A stretch of DNA of 40,699 nt from JBBRGG01 sp038240875 (GTDB lineage Bacteria; Planctomycetota; Phycisphaerae; Phycisphaerales; UBA1924), in contig JBBRGG010000003.1 in assembly GCA_038240875.1 (NCBI GenBank), positions 1 to 40,699 on the forward strand. The letters are read 5' to 3'. Each line of letters opens with the position of its first letter. The first letter of the stretch is position 1. The notes under the pieces are model-generated. The model did no database searches. It was given only the letters and a program-made list of their open reading frames with translations, and had not been told where the DNA came from. Both the position numbers and the translations under genes were made by a program. Shown piece after piece: positions 25,375 through 33,543 of the stretch.

Positions 25375-26397
25375 ATGAGCGAAAAACCTACTACAACTAA
25401 TGGGCACATGAGCGAGGCTTCGCTTGCGGATGGCCTTTCGCTTGAGCACGTACATGGCCTTTCGCATGGCCTTTCGCATGGCCATTCGCATGGCCACACT
25501 CATATAGAACATGGGCTTGTGGGCGGTGATGGAAAGAATGTTTCATTCGCAGAGGACGCAGAAGCGATCAAGATTGCAGCGACGATGAAGGTTCGCAACC
25601 CAAAGGCCGATCCGCTCGGGTTGATGCCCGACGTGCATCCATCGAGGATTCCGCGGCATATCGCAATCATCATGGATGGGAATGGTCGCTGGGCCAAGGC
25701 ACGCGGCTTTCCCAGAATCTTTGGGCATCGTAATGGCGCGGGTGCGCTTCGGCGCGTGGTTGAAGAGGCCGGGTTTCTCGGCGTTGAGTTTTTGACGCTG
25801 TACTCCTTCTCGCTGGAGAATTGGCGACGCCCTCGTGAAGAGGTGGAATTTCTCATGCAGATGGCTCTTTCATATTTGGAAGGAGAGCTCGACCATCTGC
25901 GGCGTGAGGGGATTTGCCTGCGGGTGATCGGGCGGCGCGAAGGGTTGCCTCGTGATGTGCTTGGCGCAATTGATCGGGTTGAATTGGCTACGCGCGAGCA
26001 AACCAAAGCCACGCTGTGCATCGCGCTCAATTATGGGTCGCGTGCCGAGATTGTTGATGCGGCCAAGTCGATTGCGCGCGATGCGGCTAATGGAACGCTG
26101 GACCCCGAGACGATCGATGAGCGGCTGTTTGCATCGAGGTTGTACACCGATGGCGTGCCGGACCCAGACTTGCTCATTCGCACGGCAGGAGAGATGCGGG
26201 TGTCGAATTATTTGCTCTGGCAGATTTCGTATGCGGAGATTGTGGTGGATGAGACGCTCTGGCCGGATTTCTCGCCTCGCCATTTGCGGGAGGCGATTCG
26301 GGCGTATGCAAAGCGGGAGCGACGTTTTGGCGGGCTGTCGACACCGCTGGGATTGAGCAACGGCGGAACAATCGGGGCACGAGGCAGCCATGCGTAA
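25375..26397 (+). CDS. uppS: isoprenyl transferase (undecaprenyl diphosphate synthase type)
   Basis: UppS adds isoprene units to farnesyl diphosphate to make the lipid carrier for peptidoglycan and other glycans. The core starts at about residue 92 with IPRHIAIIMDGNGRWAKARG (catalytic Asp101), followed by GHRNGAGALRRVV, LTLYSFSLENWRRP and the C-terminal PDPDLLIRTAGEMRVSNYLLWQ...YAEIVVDETLWPDF. The total is 340 residues against about 250. The extra N-terminus contains a histidine-rich stretch (nine His in residues 25-46) made by a 12-bp repeat. The last 8 bases overlap the cdsA start, so the two are co-transcribed. Confidence 0.94.
   Translation: MSEKPTTTNGHMSEASLADGLSLEHVHGLSHGLSHGHSHGHTHIEHGLVGGDGKNVSFAEDAEAIKIAATMKVRNPKADPLGLMPDVHPSRIPRHIAIIMDGNGRWAKARGFPRIFGHRNGAGALRRVVEEAGFLGVEFLTLYSFSLENWRRPREEVEFLMQMALSYLEGELDHLRREGICLRVIGRREGLPRDVLGAIDRVELATREQTKATLCIALNYGSRAEIVDAAKSIARDAANGTLDPETIDERLFASRLYTDGVPDPDLLIRTAGEMRVSNYLLWQISYAEIVVDETLWPDFSPRHLREAIRAYAKRERRFGGLSTPLGLSNGGTIGARGSHA
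25453..25500 (+). repeat. 12-bp tandem repeat coding a His-rich stretch in UppS
   Basis: Four units: CATGGCCTTTCG twice, CATGGCCATTCG and CATGGCCACACT. In frame they encode HGLSHGLSHGHSHGHT. Confidence 0.88.
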
Positions 26398-27322
26398 GCG
26401 GTTCTTGCTCGGGCCGGTGTTGATACTGGTTATCGTCGCCGGGCTGGCGATGGATCATTACATCGATGGTGTGCGACTTGGTTCGATATTTGGCGGCGTG
26501 AGCGGAACAGTAAGCGGGGAAGCAATTCGCACGTTCCCGCCTGGGAGTGTGCTGCTGCCGATTATGTTGCTGGTGGCGGTGCTTGGGGCGCGCGAACTTG
26601 CAGGGCTGCTCGCGGCCAAGGGGATCACGGCATCGCGACGGATCATGTCGATGAGCGCTGGAATTGGGCTGGTGTTATCGTGCTTGCTGCCTGCGAATGT
26701 ATCGATGATGGACGCGGTGGCGGCGGTGAGTACGGGGTCGGTCTTCGTGTTGGTTGCGGCGCTTGCGTTTCATTCGCGGCATAAAACCGTGCAGGGAGTG
26801 ATGGCGGCGGCGGGCGGGGCGCTATTCGCGTTTGTGTACCTGGGGTTGATGTTCGGATTTTTGCTCGCGATTCGGCGCGAACACTCGGCGTGGACGCTGC
26901 TGTGGGTGTTACTGACTACTAAGTCGTGCGACATTGGCGCGTACATTGTGGGCAAGGCAATCGGTCGGCACAAGTTGATCTCGTGGCTGAGCCCAGGCAA
27001 GACGTGGGAAGGGCTCTTGGGGGGTGTTGTTACTTCGGCGGCGGTGGGGTATTTGGGGTTGGTCTTGCTCGACTCGATTATTGTGGATGGGGCGGCGGTG
27101 TTGGCGATGCCACATTGGGCGTGGGCGATAGTGCCTGGGGTTTTATTTGGGCTGGTTGGGCAACTAGGTGATTTGCTGGAGAGTTTGCTTAAGCGTGATG
27201 CGGGCGCAAAGGATTCGGGGGCATCGATACCTGGGTTTGGGGGCGTGCTCGACTTACTCGACTCACCTTTGTTGGTGGCACCGGTGGCGTATTGGTGGCT
27301 TCGGATCGTGACAAACGGGTGA
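26390..27322 (+). CDS. cdsA: phosphatidate cytidylyltransferase
   Basis: CdsA makes CDP-diacylglycerol from phosphatidate and CTP, the branch point for bacterial phospholipids. The 310-residue integral membrane protein has about eight hydrophobic segments. The C-terminal signature is KRDAGAKDSGASIPGFGGVLDLLDS (conserved Lys-Arg-Asp and the Gly-Gly-x-x-Asp-x-x-Asp region), preceded by SPGKTWEGLLGG. It overlaps uppS by 8 bases (ATG at 26390, uppS stop at 26395), which suggests coupled translation. This gene pair is common in many bacteria. Confidence 0.94.
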   Translation: MRKRFLLGPVLILVIVAGLAMDHYIDGVRLGSIFGGVSGTVSGEAIRTFPPGSVLLPIMLLVAVLGARELAGLLAAKGITASRRIMSMSAGIGLVLSCLLPANVSMMDAVAAVSTGSVFVLVAALAFHSRHKTVQGVMAAAGGALFAFVYLGLMFGFLLAIRREHSAWTLLWVLLTTKSCDIGAYIVGKAIGRHKLISWLSPGKTWEGLLGGVVTSAAVGYLGLVLLDSIIVDGAAVLAMPHWAWAIVPGVLFGLVGQLGDLLESLLKRDAGAKDSGASIPGFGGVLDLLDSPLLVAPVAYWWLRIVTNG

Positions 27323-27465
27323 TTATGAAAGTATCGCGCAAGATTGGCAGCTGAGAATGTGAAGGATCACGCGTTGTGGGTTTCGCGCGGATACACTACA
27401 AAGTGCCGACAGGTTTGACTACCACGTTGGCGATGGCTGGTGCGGGCTGGCTCATGGAGTCCTCG

Positions 27466-28308
27466 ATGCACGTCACGGAACGCTTGGTTCGTCTGTTTCG
27501 AGTTGATCAGCAGTTGCGCGGGCTTACCTCGCGATTGACCAGCGCAGAGCGCTTTCTAGTAGAGCAAGCGGCTGCTCTGGAGAAGATCGATAAGCAACGC
27601 AAAGAACTTGATTCGCAGCTCAAGCAGCTCACCGTTGATGCGATGAATCACGAAGGCGAGATGAAGCGCGTTGATGAGAAGATGAACAAGATCCGGACGC
27701 AGATGGAGACTGCGCAGACTAATCGCGAGTACAAGGCCTTCTTGACAGAGATGAACACCTTCAAGGCCGACCGCGATGAGAGCGAGTCCAAGGCGATTGA
27801 GTCAATGCAGAAGATCGACGGCATTAAGGCCAAGATCGTCGAACTTGATGGTCAGCGAGCCGATCGCAACAAGATGCATACGGTCGCCGTGACGGATCGC
27901 GAGGCTCGAGCTTCAGAGATTCAAACACGGCTTGATGAACTTAAGGCGCAGCGTGCCGACCTTGCGACGAAGTTTACGCCCGCGGACAAGGATTCGGTCG
28001 CGGTCTATACGCGGCTGGTACAGCAGCGCGGCGATGAAGCGATGGCGACAGTCGAGGTGCACGATCGCAAGCGGCACGAGTACACGTGTGGGTCGTGCCA
28101 GATGTCGATTCCGATTGAAGCCGTGAATGGTTTGCTGACCAGTGGCAGGCTTACGCGGTGCGTGTCGTGCCAGTGCATCTTGTTCCTCGATGAAGAAGCG
28201 AACACGATTTTGACTACCCCTGTGGCTGGTAAACGCGAGAAGGGTGAGAAGCCAGAAAAGGCTTCCAAGACTCCGAAAGTCGCGAAAGTTGCCAAAGTCG
28301 AGTCGTAA
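27466..28308 (+). CDS. coiled-coil protein with C-terminal C4 zinc ribbon (DUF164/CT398-like)
   Basis: I choose the ATG at 27466 (MHVTERLVRLFRVDQQLRGL), which has GGAG 6 nt upstream, giving 280 residues. Longer frames start at 27454 and at a GTG at 27376. Residues about 10-190 are a long antiparallel coiled coil rich in Lys, Glu and Gln, with TNREYKAFLTEM in the middle. The last part holds a zinc ribbon, CGSCQMSIP...CVSCQCILF, followed by a Lys-rich tail with a short repeated KVA motif. The architecture matches the DUF164 / CT398 family, proposed from chlamydial work to bind secretion or RNA-related partners. The role here is unknown. Confidence 0.82.
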   Translation: MHVTERLVRLFRVDQQLRGLTSRLTSAERFLVEQAAALEKIDKQRKELDSQLKQLTVDAMNHEGEMKRVDEKMNKIRTQMETAQTNREYKAFLTEMNTFKADRDESESKAIESMQKIDGIKAKIVELDGQRADRNKMHTVAVTDREARASEIQTRLDELKAQRADLATKFTPADKDSVAVYTRLVQQRGDEAMATVEVHDRKRHEYTCGSCQMSIPIEAVNGLLTSGRLTRCVSCQCILFLDEEANTILTTPVAGKREKGEKPEKASKTPKVAKVAKVES

Positions 28309-28310
28309 AT

Positions 28311-28359
28311 TCAGGGGATGGCAATTTCTGGGGATGGCTAGTTCTGGGGATGGCAAGTT
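28311..28359. repeat. 16-bp tandem repeat, three units
   Basis: CTGGGGATGGCTAGTT and CTGGGGATGGCAAGTT, preceded by a 17-base variant beginning TCAGGGGATGGC, between the stop codons of two convergent genes. Just upstream, 28274-28300 holds three 9-bp AAAGT-containing units at the end of the coding region. Confidence 0.8.
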
Positions 28360-28364
28360 CTCGA

Positions 28365-29546
28365 CTAGGTTGCCGGATGCCAAAGGCCGGATTCGGTAGG
28401 CGTTGCAGGCCCTTCCATTACAAGTGTGAAATCTGCCTCTTCAAGTGATGAGGCATTTTCTTTGGCGGGCGTGTCGAGGAGCAAGACGCGGAGGTCACCG
28501 CCTGACATTCTGATAATCGCTGTGTGCTTGGATAGGTTCTGATCAAGCTTGCTAAGTGCGACGAACGCCGCGGCGCACGCGCCGCTCGCGCAGGCATGGG
28601 TGTAGCCTGAGCCACGTTCGTACGTTTCGAGAAGGAGCGTGATAGCGTCCATTGATCCCAGTTCAAGAGCGGCGATGCTGACGTTGACGCCTTGAGGGAA
28701 GACGCGGACGCCTTGCCAAGCGAGGGCTTGGATGAGTGGGCCCAGAGTTTGGACATGAGCAGCGCGGATCTGGTTCGATAGCGGGGAGACGTTGAGTTGG
28801 TACCAGAGGATTGCATGCGGGTTACCGACGTTGACGACGTGTACGAAAGGTTCGCAGCCGATGGCGAGAAGTGCGGTGGCAAGCGCCGGGTCGTCGGCGG
28901 GCGCGAGCGAGATTCTGTGAGCTTGCATGCGTCTCAAGGCTGAATCCGGGGCGATGACGCGGTCGGGTGCGTTGGCGCACTCAACGAGGATCTTGTCGAG
29001 CGCGAGCATAGGCGTACCTATATCGACTTGGGCGGCGACAAAAGTGTCTATGGTTTTGGGATCGAGTTTCGATTTGTCGCTGGAGTGAACGGCCCTGGAG
29101 AGAACGGCGCGAGAGTAAATAGTGCGGGTCGTGACGCCGTCGTCATTGATGAAGGAGATCGTGGCCGCTGCTTCGCTGTAGTGCGTGAAGGCGTGGTGCA
29201 TGACGCAGCGAGTGCCGTTGCCACACATGCCTGCGGTTGAGCCGTCGGCGTTCAAGACGCGAACGAGCCAGTATTCGGTGTTGGCGTGATTGTTTGCGGG
29301 GTTGGTGGCGCGTGCGATGAGGAGAAGTTGGTCGCCGCCGGGACCTTGTGCGGGGTTTGCGGGAGCGAGTAAACTTCGGGCGGTATTGGGCCAGTGAGAT
29401 TGCTGAGGCCAGTTGGATTGCTTTAGGTTGAGTGGGCCAAGTTCGTTGAGCGAAGTTTCGATGATAAGGATGTGGTTTCCCAGCGCGTCGTACTTAGTGT
29501 ACGAGTTGCGGAGTTGCGCCGTGTTGTTTGTGGCTGCGGCGTTCAT
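28365..29546 (-). CDS. dapF: diaminopimelate epimerase, divergent
   Basis: DapF interconverts LL- and meso-diaminopimelate for lysine and peptidoglycan synthesis. The 393-residue protein has both cysteine motifs: MCGNGTRC (Cys108) and YTHACASGACAA (Cys319). It also has VNVGNPHAI and FPQGVNVSI. It is longer than usual (about 275-280) because of inserts, notably residues 33-75 and 150-175. ASGACA replaces the usual GTGACA, and Tyr replaces the Glu of the common GSGET motif, so activity is likely but not certain. It shares an ATGA overlap with the upstream LEA14-like lipoprotein gene and is probably translated in concert with it. Confidence 0.87.
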   Translation of the reverse strand: MNAAATNNTAQLRNSYTKYDALGNHILIIETSLNELGPLNLKQSNWPQQSHWPNTARSLLAPANPAQGPGGDQLLLIARATNPANNHANTEYWLVRVLNADGSTAGMCGNGTRCVMHHAFTHYSEAAATISFINDDGVTTRTIYSRAVLSRAVHSSDKSKLDPKTIDTFVAAQVDIGTPMLALDKILVECANAPDRVIAPDSALRRMQAHRISLAPADDPALATALLAIGCEPFVHVVNVGNPHAILWYQLNVSPLSNQIRAAHVQTLGPLIQALAWQGVRVFPQGVNVSIAALELGSMDAITLLLETYERGSGYTHACASGACAAAFVALSKLDQNLSKHTAIIRMSGGDLRVLLLDTPAKENASSLEEADFTLVMEGPATPTESGLWHPAT

Positions 29547-30670
29547 CGTTGGGTCGCGCTCTTTGCGGGACTCGTGGGCGTGATTGGCGTGATGGGTTTG
29601 GGCGCGATACTTGGCGTTAGTTTCAACTTCGTTGGTGAGCCTTTCGCGGGAGAACCCGCGGTGTGTGACCCGTGCTGATCGAAGGGGATGTTGAGTTCGA
29701 CGCCATCGGCAGCGAGATTGATCGCACCTTTGAAGCGGAAGTTGGCCGAGTTGCTGCGCGAGGCTTCATAGATCGCGGCGACCACTTTCGCGGCGGAAAC
29801 ACGGATCGGGATTTCGAAGTCGGCGACTTCGCCTGGGGCCAGACGGCGAGCGCGGGTCAAGCCGCCGGTGGAGATCGAAGCGCCCTGAAGTTCGAGGACG
29901 TAACTCACGCGTTTGAGGTCGAGGACGAAGAAGTTAGTGTTGGTAAGCTTGACGCGGGCGATGCCTCGTGCGGAGATGAGCCCCACATCGTTCCACTGGA
30001 TTTGGCCGACTTCGAGCTTGGGGACGTTAGGAATTGGCATGCGCCCTGAAGCTTGCATCGAGAGGGCGATTGAAGCGAGAGGATCCGCCGAGCTAATCAC
30101 GGATGAAGTAGAAGCGGATGAATTTGAAGCGGATGAAGTTGAATAGGTTGCCGCGCGCGAGTTTTCACTTTGATTGGATTGGGCTGGGCTAGCTTGGAGA
30201 ACTACGTTGAGCGCGAGATCAGCCTTCCAAGGCACGACAGTCCCAGATTGACCAGCGTCGAGCGCGTCCAGAACATCGGTAAACGCGATGATGGCTGGTG
30301 CCGTGATTCGGCGTTTGGATCGTGCTGGTATCACTTGATCGGTCATTGTCGAAGCGTCGACGGTACCTTCAAGGAATGGGCCTTGGGCGAGCTCGTCGCT
30401 GGTCGCGGTCATTGAGTATGCAAGTGTTTCTATGGATAGATCGCGCGCGGTTGGGTTCTTCACGTCAATATCGACAGCGAGCGTGACGCCATCGAGAGAG
30501 AGGTCAACCAGGCGAGCGCCGACCAGCGTCGCGGTTGGCTTGCCACCAAGAGAGTTGCACCCTGCGAGCACGAGCAAAAGAACCAAACCCACAAGGACCG
30601 TCGTGGTGGCGTGTGCGAGTCCAGAGATGCGGCGAGAAGCGAGCGTGAGCATGCCGAAAGGGTATGACAT
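29543..30670 (-). CDS. LEA14-like (water-stress type) lipoprotein
   Basis: A 375-residue predicted lipoprotein. A hydrophobic segment ends in the lipobox LVLAGC (Cys38). It is followed by an LEA type-2 domain with LVDLSLDGVTLAVDIDVKNPTARDL and a second similar strand set (GLISARGIARVKLTNTNFFVLDL). A Ser/Asn-rich linker between the two is built partly from a 15-bp repeat. LEA14-like domains are known in stress proteins; the role here is unknown. It overlaps dapF by 4 bases (ATGA) on the minus strand, so it is the first gene of a two-gene unit. An internal ATG at 30652 is an alternative start. Confidence 0.75.
   Translation of the reverse strand: MSYPFGMLTLASRRISGLAHATTTVLVGLVLLLVLAGCNSLGGKPTATLVGARLVDLSLDGVTLAVDIDVKNPTARDLSIETLAYSMTATSDELAQGPFLEGTVDASTMTDQVIPARSKRRITAPAIIAFTDVLDALDAGQSGTVVPWKADLALNVVLQASPAQSNQSENSRAATYSTSSASNSSASTSSVISSADPLASIALSMQASGRMPIPNVPKLEVGQIQWNDVGLISARGIARVKLTNTNFFVLDLKRVSYVLELQGASISTGGLTRARRLAPGEVADFEIPIRVSAAKVVAAIYEASRSNSANFRFKGAINLAADGVELNIPFDQHGSHTAGSPAKGSPTKLKLTPSIAPKPITPITPTSPAKSATQR
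30100..30144 (-). repeat. 15-bp tandem repeat coding Ser/Asn units
   Basis: Three units on the plus strand: CGGATGAAGTAGAAG, CGGATGAATTTGAAG and CGGATGAAGTTGAAT. On the minus strand they encode SASNSSAST-type residues in the linker of the LEA14-like lipoprotein. Confidence 0.85.
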
Positions 30671-30704
30671 TGATTACGCGGGCAATCCTGCATGAATAGC
30701 GCGC

Positions 30705-30724
30705 ACAAAAAAGCCTTGGGCTAC
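30705..30724 (-). terminator. weak terminator after methyltransferase
   Basis: On the minus strand AGCC-CAA-GGCT is followed by TTTTT and a G. The stem is only 4 bp, so the call is tentative. Its place, about 110 bp after the methyltransferase stop, suits a terminator. Confidence 0.35.
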
Positions 30725-30835
30725 AACATGCAAGCAACTCGCTGCATCGAGTGATTTCCCCTATGAAACATGAACGTACAAGAACTAACGGACACATTCG
30801 ACACTGTTGAGTATCGTGTCAATCAGACTGGCTAG

Positions 30836-31564
30836 TCACTTGGCTTTCTCAAGTTTGAACATCAATTGTTGCCAGAATGGGCGGCTGCGCACCCCGATAA
30901 GAAAGTCGTACGAGTTAGGAACGAAGCGAAGCGCAGTAGGGAAGTATCGATCCCAGTTGACGCACGGGTGTAGATGAACCTCGGCACGAGCAAAGCCTGC
31001 AGCTTGGGCGTGGTGGCGAACCGTCGAGATAGTGTTAAGGAGGTATACCGCTGGATACTCATTGAATTCGCCAACGGTCGCGCCGACAGTTTTTTTCAGT
31101 CTGGTTGCTTGGAGTGCCCTAACGGTCCATGAGAATGGGTGCCTGCCATGGGGCGTTTGGGAGTAGTAGACGCCACCAGGTTTAAGAGCACGGTGGATAG
31201 CGGTAAGGAATGCGGTTGGATCGAAAACATGTTCGACGACATTGACAGAAATTGCCGCGTCGTACGCGCCCGCCGGGACATCAGCTTTTTCCAGGGTTGA
31301 GTTCCACTTGTTAATCAGCCGTGTGTTGGACAGGACTCCCGGGTCTGGGTCTACGCCATCGAGCGAGCCAAACTTGTCGTAGACGATCGGATACCACGTT
31401 GCGGTAGGACAAACGGCTCCTGCCCCAGCATCGAGAACTCGGCCACTGATACGCGGGTCTTGGGCGATCAATTTGGCGTAATACTCGGCGTGTGCGTCTC
31501 GCTGTTTATTGAGAAGTGCGTAGTTTCCTGCGCAGGATGGTTTAGGGCCGATGATCAGTTCCAT
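30836..31564 (-). CDS. class I SAM-dependent methyltransferase
   Basis: A 242-residue protein with the Rossmann-fold SAM motifs: RVLDAGAGA (motif I, about 42-50), a following acidic SLDGVDPDPG, and AAISVNVVEHVFDP plus HRALKPGGVYYSQTPHG, typical of the methyltransferase 11/23 families. The C-terminal half has FNEYPAVYLLNTISTVRHHAQAAGF and a probable amphipathic end. The substrate is unknown. The start at 31564 has AAGGG about 9 nt upstream. It is a single gene on the minus strand next to a transposase remnant. Confidence 0.83.
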   Translation of the reverse strand: MELIIGPKPSCAGNYALLNKQRDAHAEYYAKLIAQDPRISGRVLDAGAGAVCPTATWYPIVYDKFGSLDGVDPDPGVLSNTRLINKWNSTLEKADVPAGAYDAAISVNVVEHVFDPTAFLTAIHRALKPGGVYYSQTPHGRHPFSWTVRALQATRLKKTVGATVGEFNEYPAVYLLNTISTVRHHAQAAGFARAEVHLHPCVNWDRYFPTALRFVPNSYDFLIGVRSRPFWQQLMFKLEKAK

Positions 31565-31680
31565 GCGTTTCTACCCTTCGCGTGCAGGTTGAAGCCGATG
31601 AATGATGGCGAGAATATATGGCCCCGACCTGACCTTCTACACTATCTTCATAATATCAAGTTATTCGAAAAGGGTCATGA

Positions 31681-32380
31681 CTAGCTGAGCGGGTGCGTGC
31701 GGCTGAGCATAAGCAAGACTTTGTGGTTGTTTTGGCCATGGTATTTCAAGCGGAATACGCATTCTTTGACTGCAAGTAAAATGTGCTTGGCTTCATTTCT
31801 CCGAACCGAGCCGGTCGTGTTTTGGCATACCTCTAGAAGCCCATGACGATCCAAATGGCTGTTGATGTGATTGCCACTGATGATGCGACTACTGAACTCG
31901 TTTGCTGAATAACGACTCGTGCGTGTTTCTTGTGGCCCATGCAACCAGGCTGTCGTAGCTCTTGAATCTTTCGAAGTGGATGACCAGCGAAAGTGCACTA
32001 CACCGCGTATCGCGGGCAAGATCGTCGGTTTTGTACAATCTTCGACGGCCTCGGTGTAGACCTTGCCGCGTCGTTTACAAATGCCAAAGACGAACGTATT
32101 TTTTCCAGCTCCACTATGCGCCTTGTTCTTGACGCGACGCGGCCCGAAGCTTTCGTCGAATTCGACGGTGCCACGGAAACGACGTTCAAGCTCGCACGCC
32201 TCGGTCATGCGTTCGTGCAAACAGGCGAGGAAAGGGGTTCGCGCTGTTGCGGTTGAGGCCGCAGTTACCAACAAAGAGCTGCGCGATCTGGACCGTCGTG
32301 AGATCGGAGGCTACGTGACGCAGGAACCTACGAAAACAGTCTCTGAATCTCGAGAACGGACGACAAAGAGATTTTTCGCT
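31681..32380 (-). pseudogene. degraded IS1595/IS1016-type transposase
   Basis: Minus-strand frames give collinear pieces of an IS1016-like transposase. An upstream frame reads LTTVQIAQLFVGNCGLNRN (N-terminal helix-turn-helix, near 32280). The next reads RGTVEFDESFGPRR, GAGKNTFVFGICKRRGKVYTEAV and ILPAIRG (catalytic-core region with DES). A further frame, near 31900, reads SYDSLVAWATRNTHESLF. The first long frame resumes with SGNHINS and KECVFRLKYHG near its end. At least three frame changes and internal stops show it is dead. The expected DESYFGG is reduced to DESFG. I could not define terminal inverted repeats or target duplications. Confidence 0.75.
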
Positions 32381-32720
32381 GTAAACAAACTATCCCGGAG
32401 CATCCGGAGAGGCTCTTATAGTCATGACCATTTATTCTTACTGCTACAGCAGAGCAAGACTCACAAGTGTCGATCTAGCGCAAGCCACGTGCGCGACCTT
32501 TGTATACTAGTGAGAACACTGTATCAATTCGGACATTTCCAGCGTGTCTCTTCGGGGTTTTCTTTAGATGTGCATCGGAGAGTTCCGTCGACCGAGAAAA
32601 ACTCTACACATCAGTTGCACATTCAAAACCGTGATGCACATTGAAGCCGAGCAACCTGATCGGCGCGTTTGTGCCGAGGCTCACACACATCACTCTCGCA
32701 TGGGGGCATGGAGAAGTGAA
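32381..32720. other. gene-free stretch between transposase remnant and DUF4397 gene
   Basis: About 340 bp. No convincing coding frame, hairpin terminator or promoter pair was recognised. The frame that stays open upstream of 32721 has no family similarity I can see. One end of the former insertion sequence may lie here. Confidence 0.4.
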
Positions 32721-33449
32721 ATGTTGAATGTCCGTGGTATCGCTCCCGCCTTTGTTATTGGTTTGCTTGTCCTCGCGGCCTCCTCGGCTAGCGCGGCGAA
32801 CGTGCGTGTAGTTCACGCTTCTCCCGATGCTCCAGCAGTTGATGTCCTGGCCAATGGCGGCGTGCTCTTCGGCAATGCCGCCTTCACCCAGGCTACCAAC
32901 TACGCGGCTGTTCCTGCGGGCAATTACGCCATCGGGATCAATGTTGCAGGTACCGCGACCACTGCTTTTAGCACGAACCTTGACGTTCCCGCTACCGGCG
33001 ACGTGACGATCGCGGCCATCGGTCTGCTTGGCGGTTCACCCGCCTTCACCCTCCAGCCCTACATCGACGATAACACGATCATTTTTGATCGTGCTCGCAT
33101 CCGCTTTATCCACCTTTCGCCCAACGCCCCCGCAGTGGACATCACCACGATCGCTGGCGACATCCTCTTCGGCGACGTCACCTTCACCGAAAATGCCGGG
33201 TATATTTCCGTCCCCGGCGGCACCTATGGCTTGCAGGTTCGCCTTGCTGGCACGAGCAGCGTCGTCCTCGACATCGGCAATCTCAATGTCAACAACGGCA
33301 CGGTCTATAGCGTCTTTGCCATGGGCCTTGTCGGTGGCTTGGGCGCGCAAGCTTTGAGCGCGGTTACCGTGGTTGATGCCATTCCTACCCCTGGGGCCCT
33401 CGCGCTGCTTGGTGTCGGCGGCCTGATCGCGGTTCGTCGTCGGCGTTAA
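32721..33449 (+). CDS. secreted DUF4397 protein with PEP-CTERM-like anchor
   Basis: The ATG at 32721 has GGAG 7 nt upstream and opens a signal peptide (MLNVRG...LLVLAASSASA, cleavage near residue 26), giving 242 residues. Two DUF4397-type repeats follow, each starting with a VRVVHASPDAPAVDV-like strand (the second RIRFIHLSPNAPAVDI). The end is PTPGALALLG, a hydrophobic stretch and RRRR, a PEP-CTERM-style sorting tail for an exosortase/archaeosortase-like system. No exosortase gene is in the window. Likely cell-surface or exported; function unknown. It stands alone. Confidence 0.85.
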   Translation: MLNVRGIAPAFVIGLLVLAASSASAANVRVVHASPDAPAVDVLANGGVLFGNAAFTQATNYAAVPAGNYAIGINVAGTATTAFSTNLDVPATGDVTIAAIGLLGGSPAFTLQPYIDDNTIIFDRARIRFIHLSPNAPAVDITTIAGDILFGDVTFTENAGYISVPGGTYGLQVRLAGTSSVVLDIGNLNVNNGTVYSVFAMGLVGGLGAQALSAVTVVDAIPTPGALALLGVGGLIAVRRRR

Positions 33450-33543
33450 GTTTGATTTCTTGCCTGATTCAAGCTCAGACCATCCAGATGTAGGGATGCG
33501 CAAGCCTCAGCCCATCCGCAGTTGGCATGTCTAGTGAGCCAAA

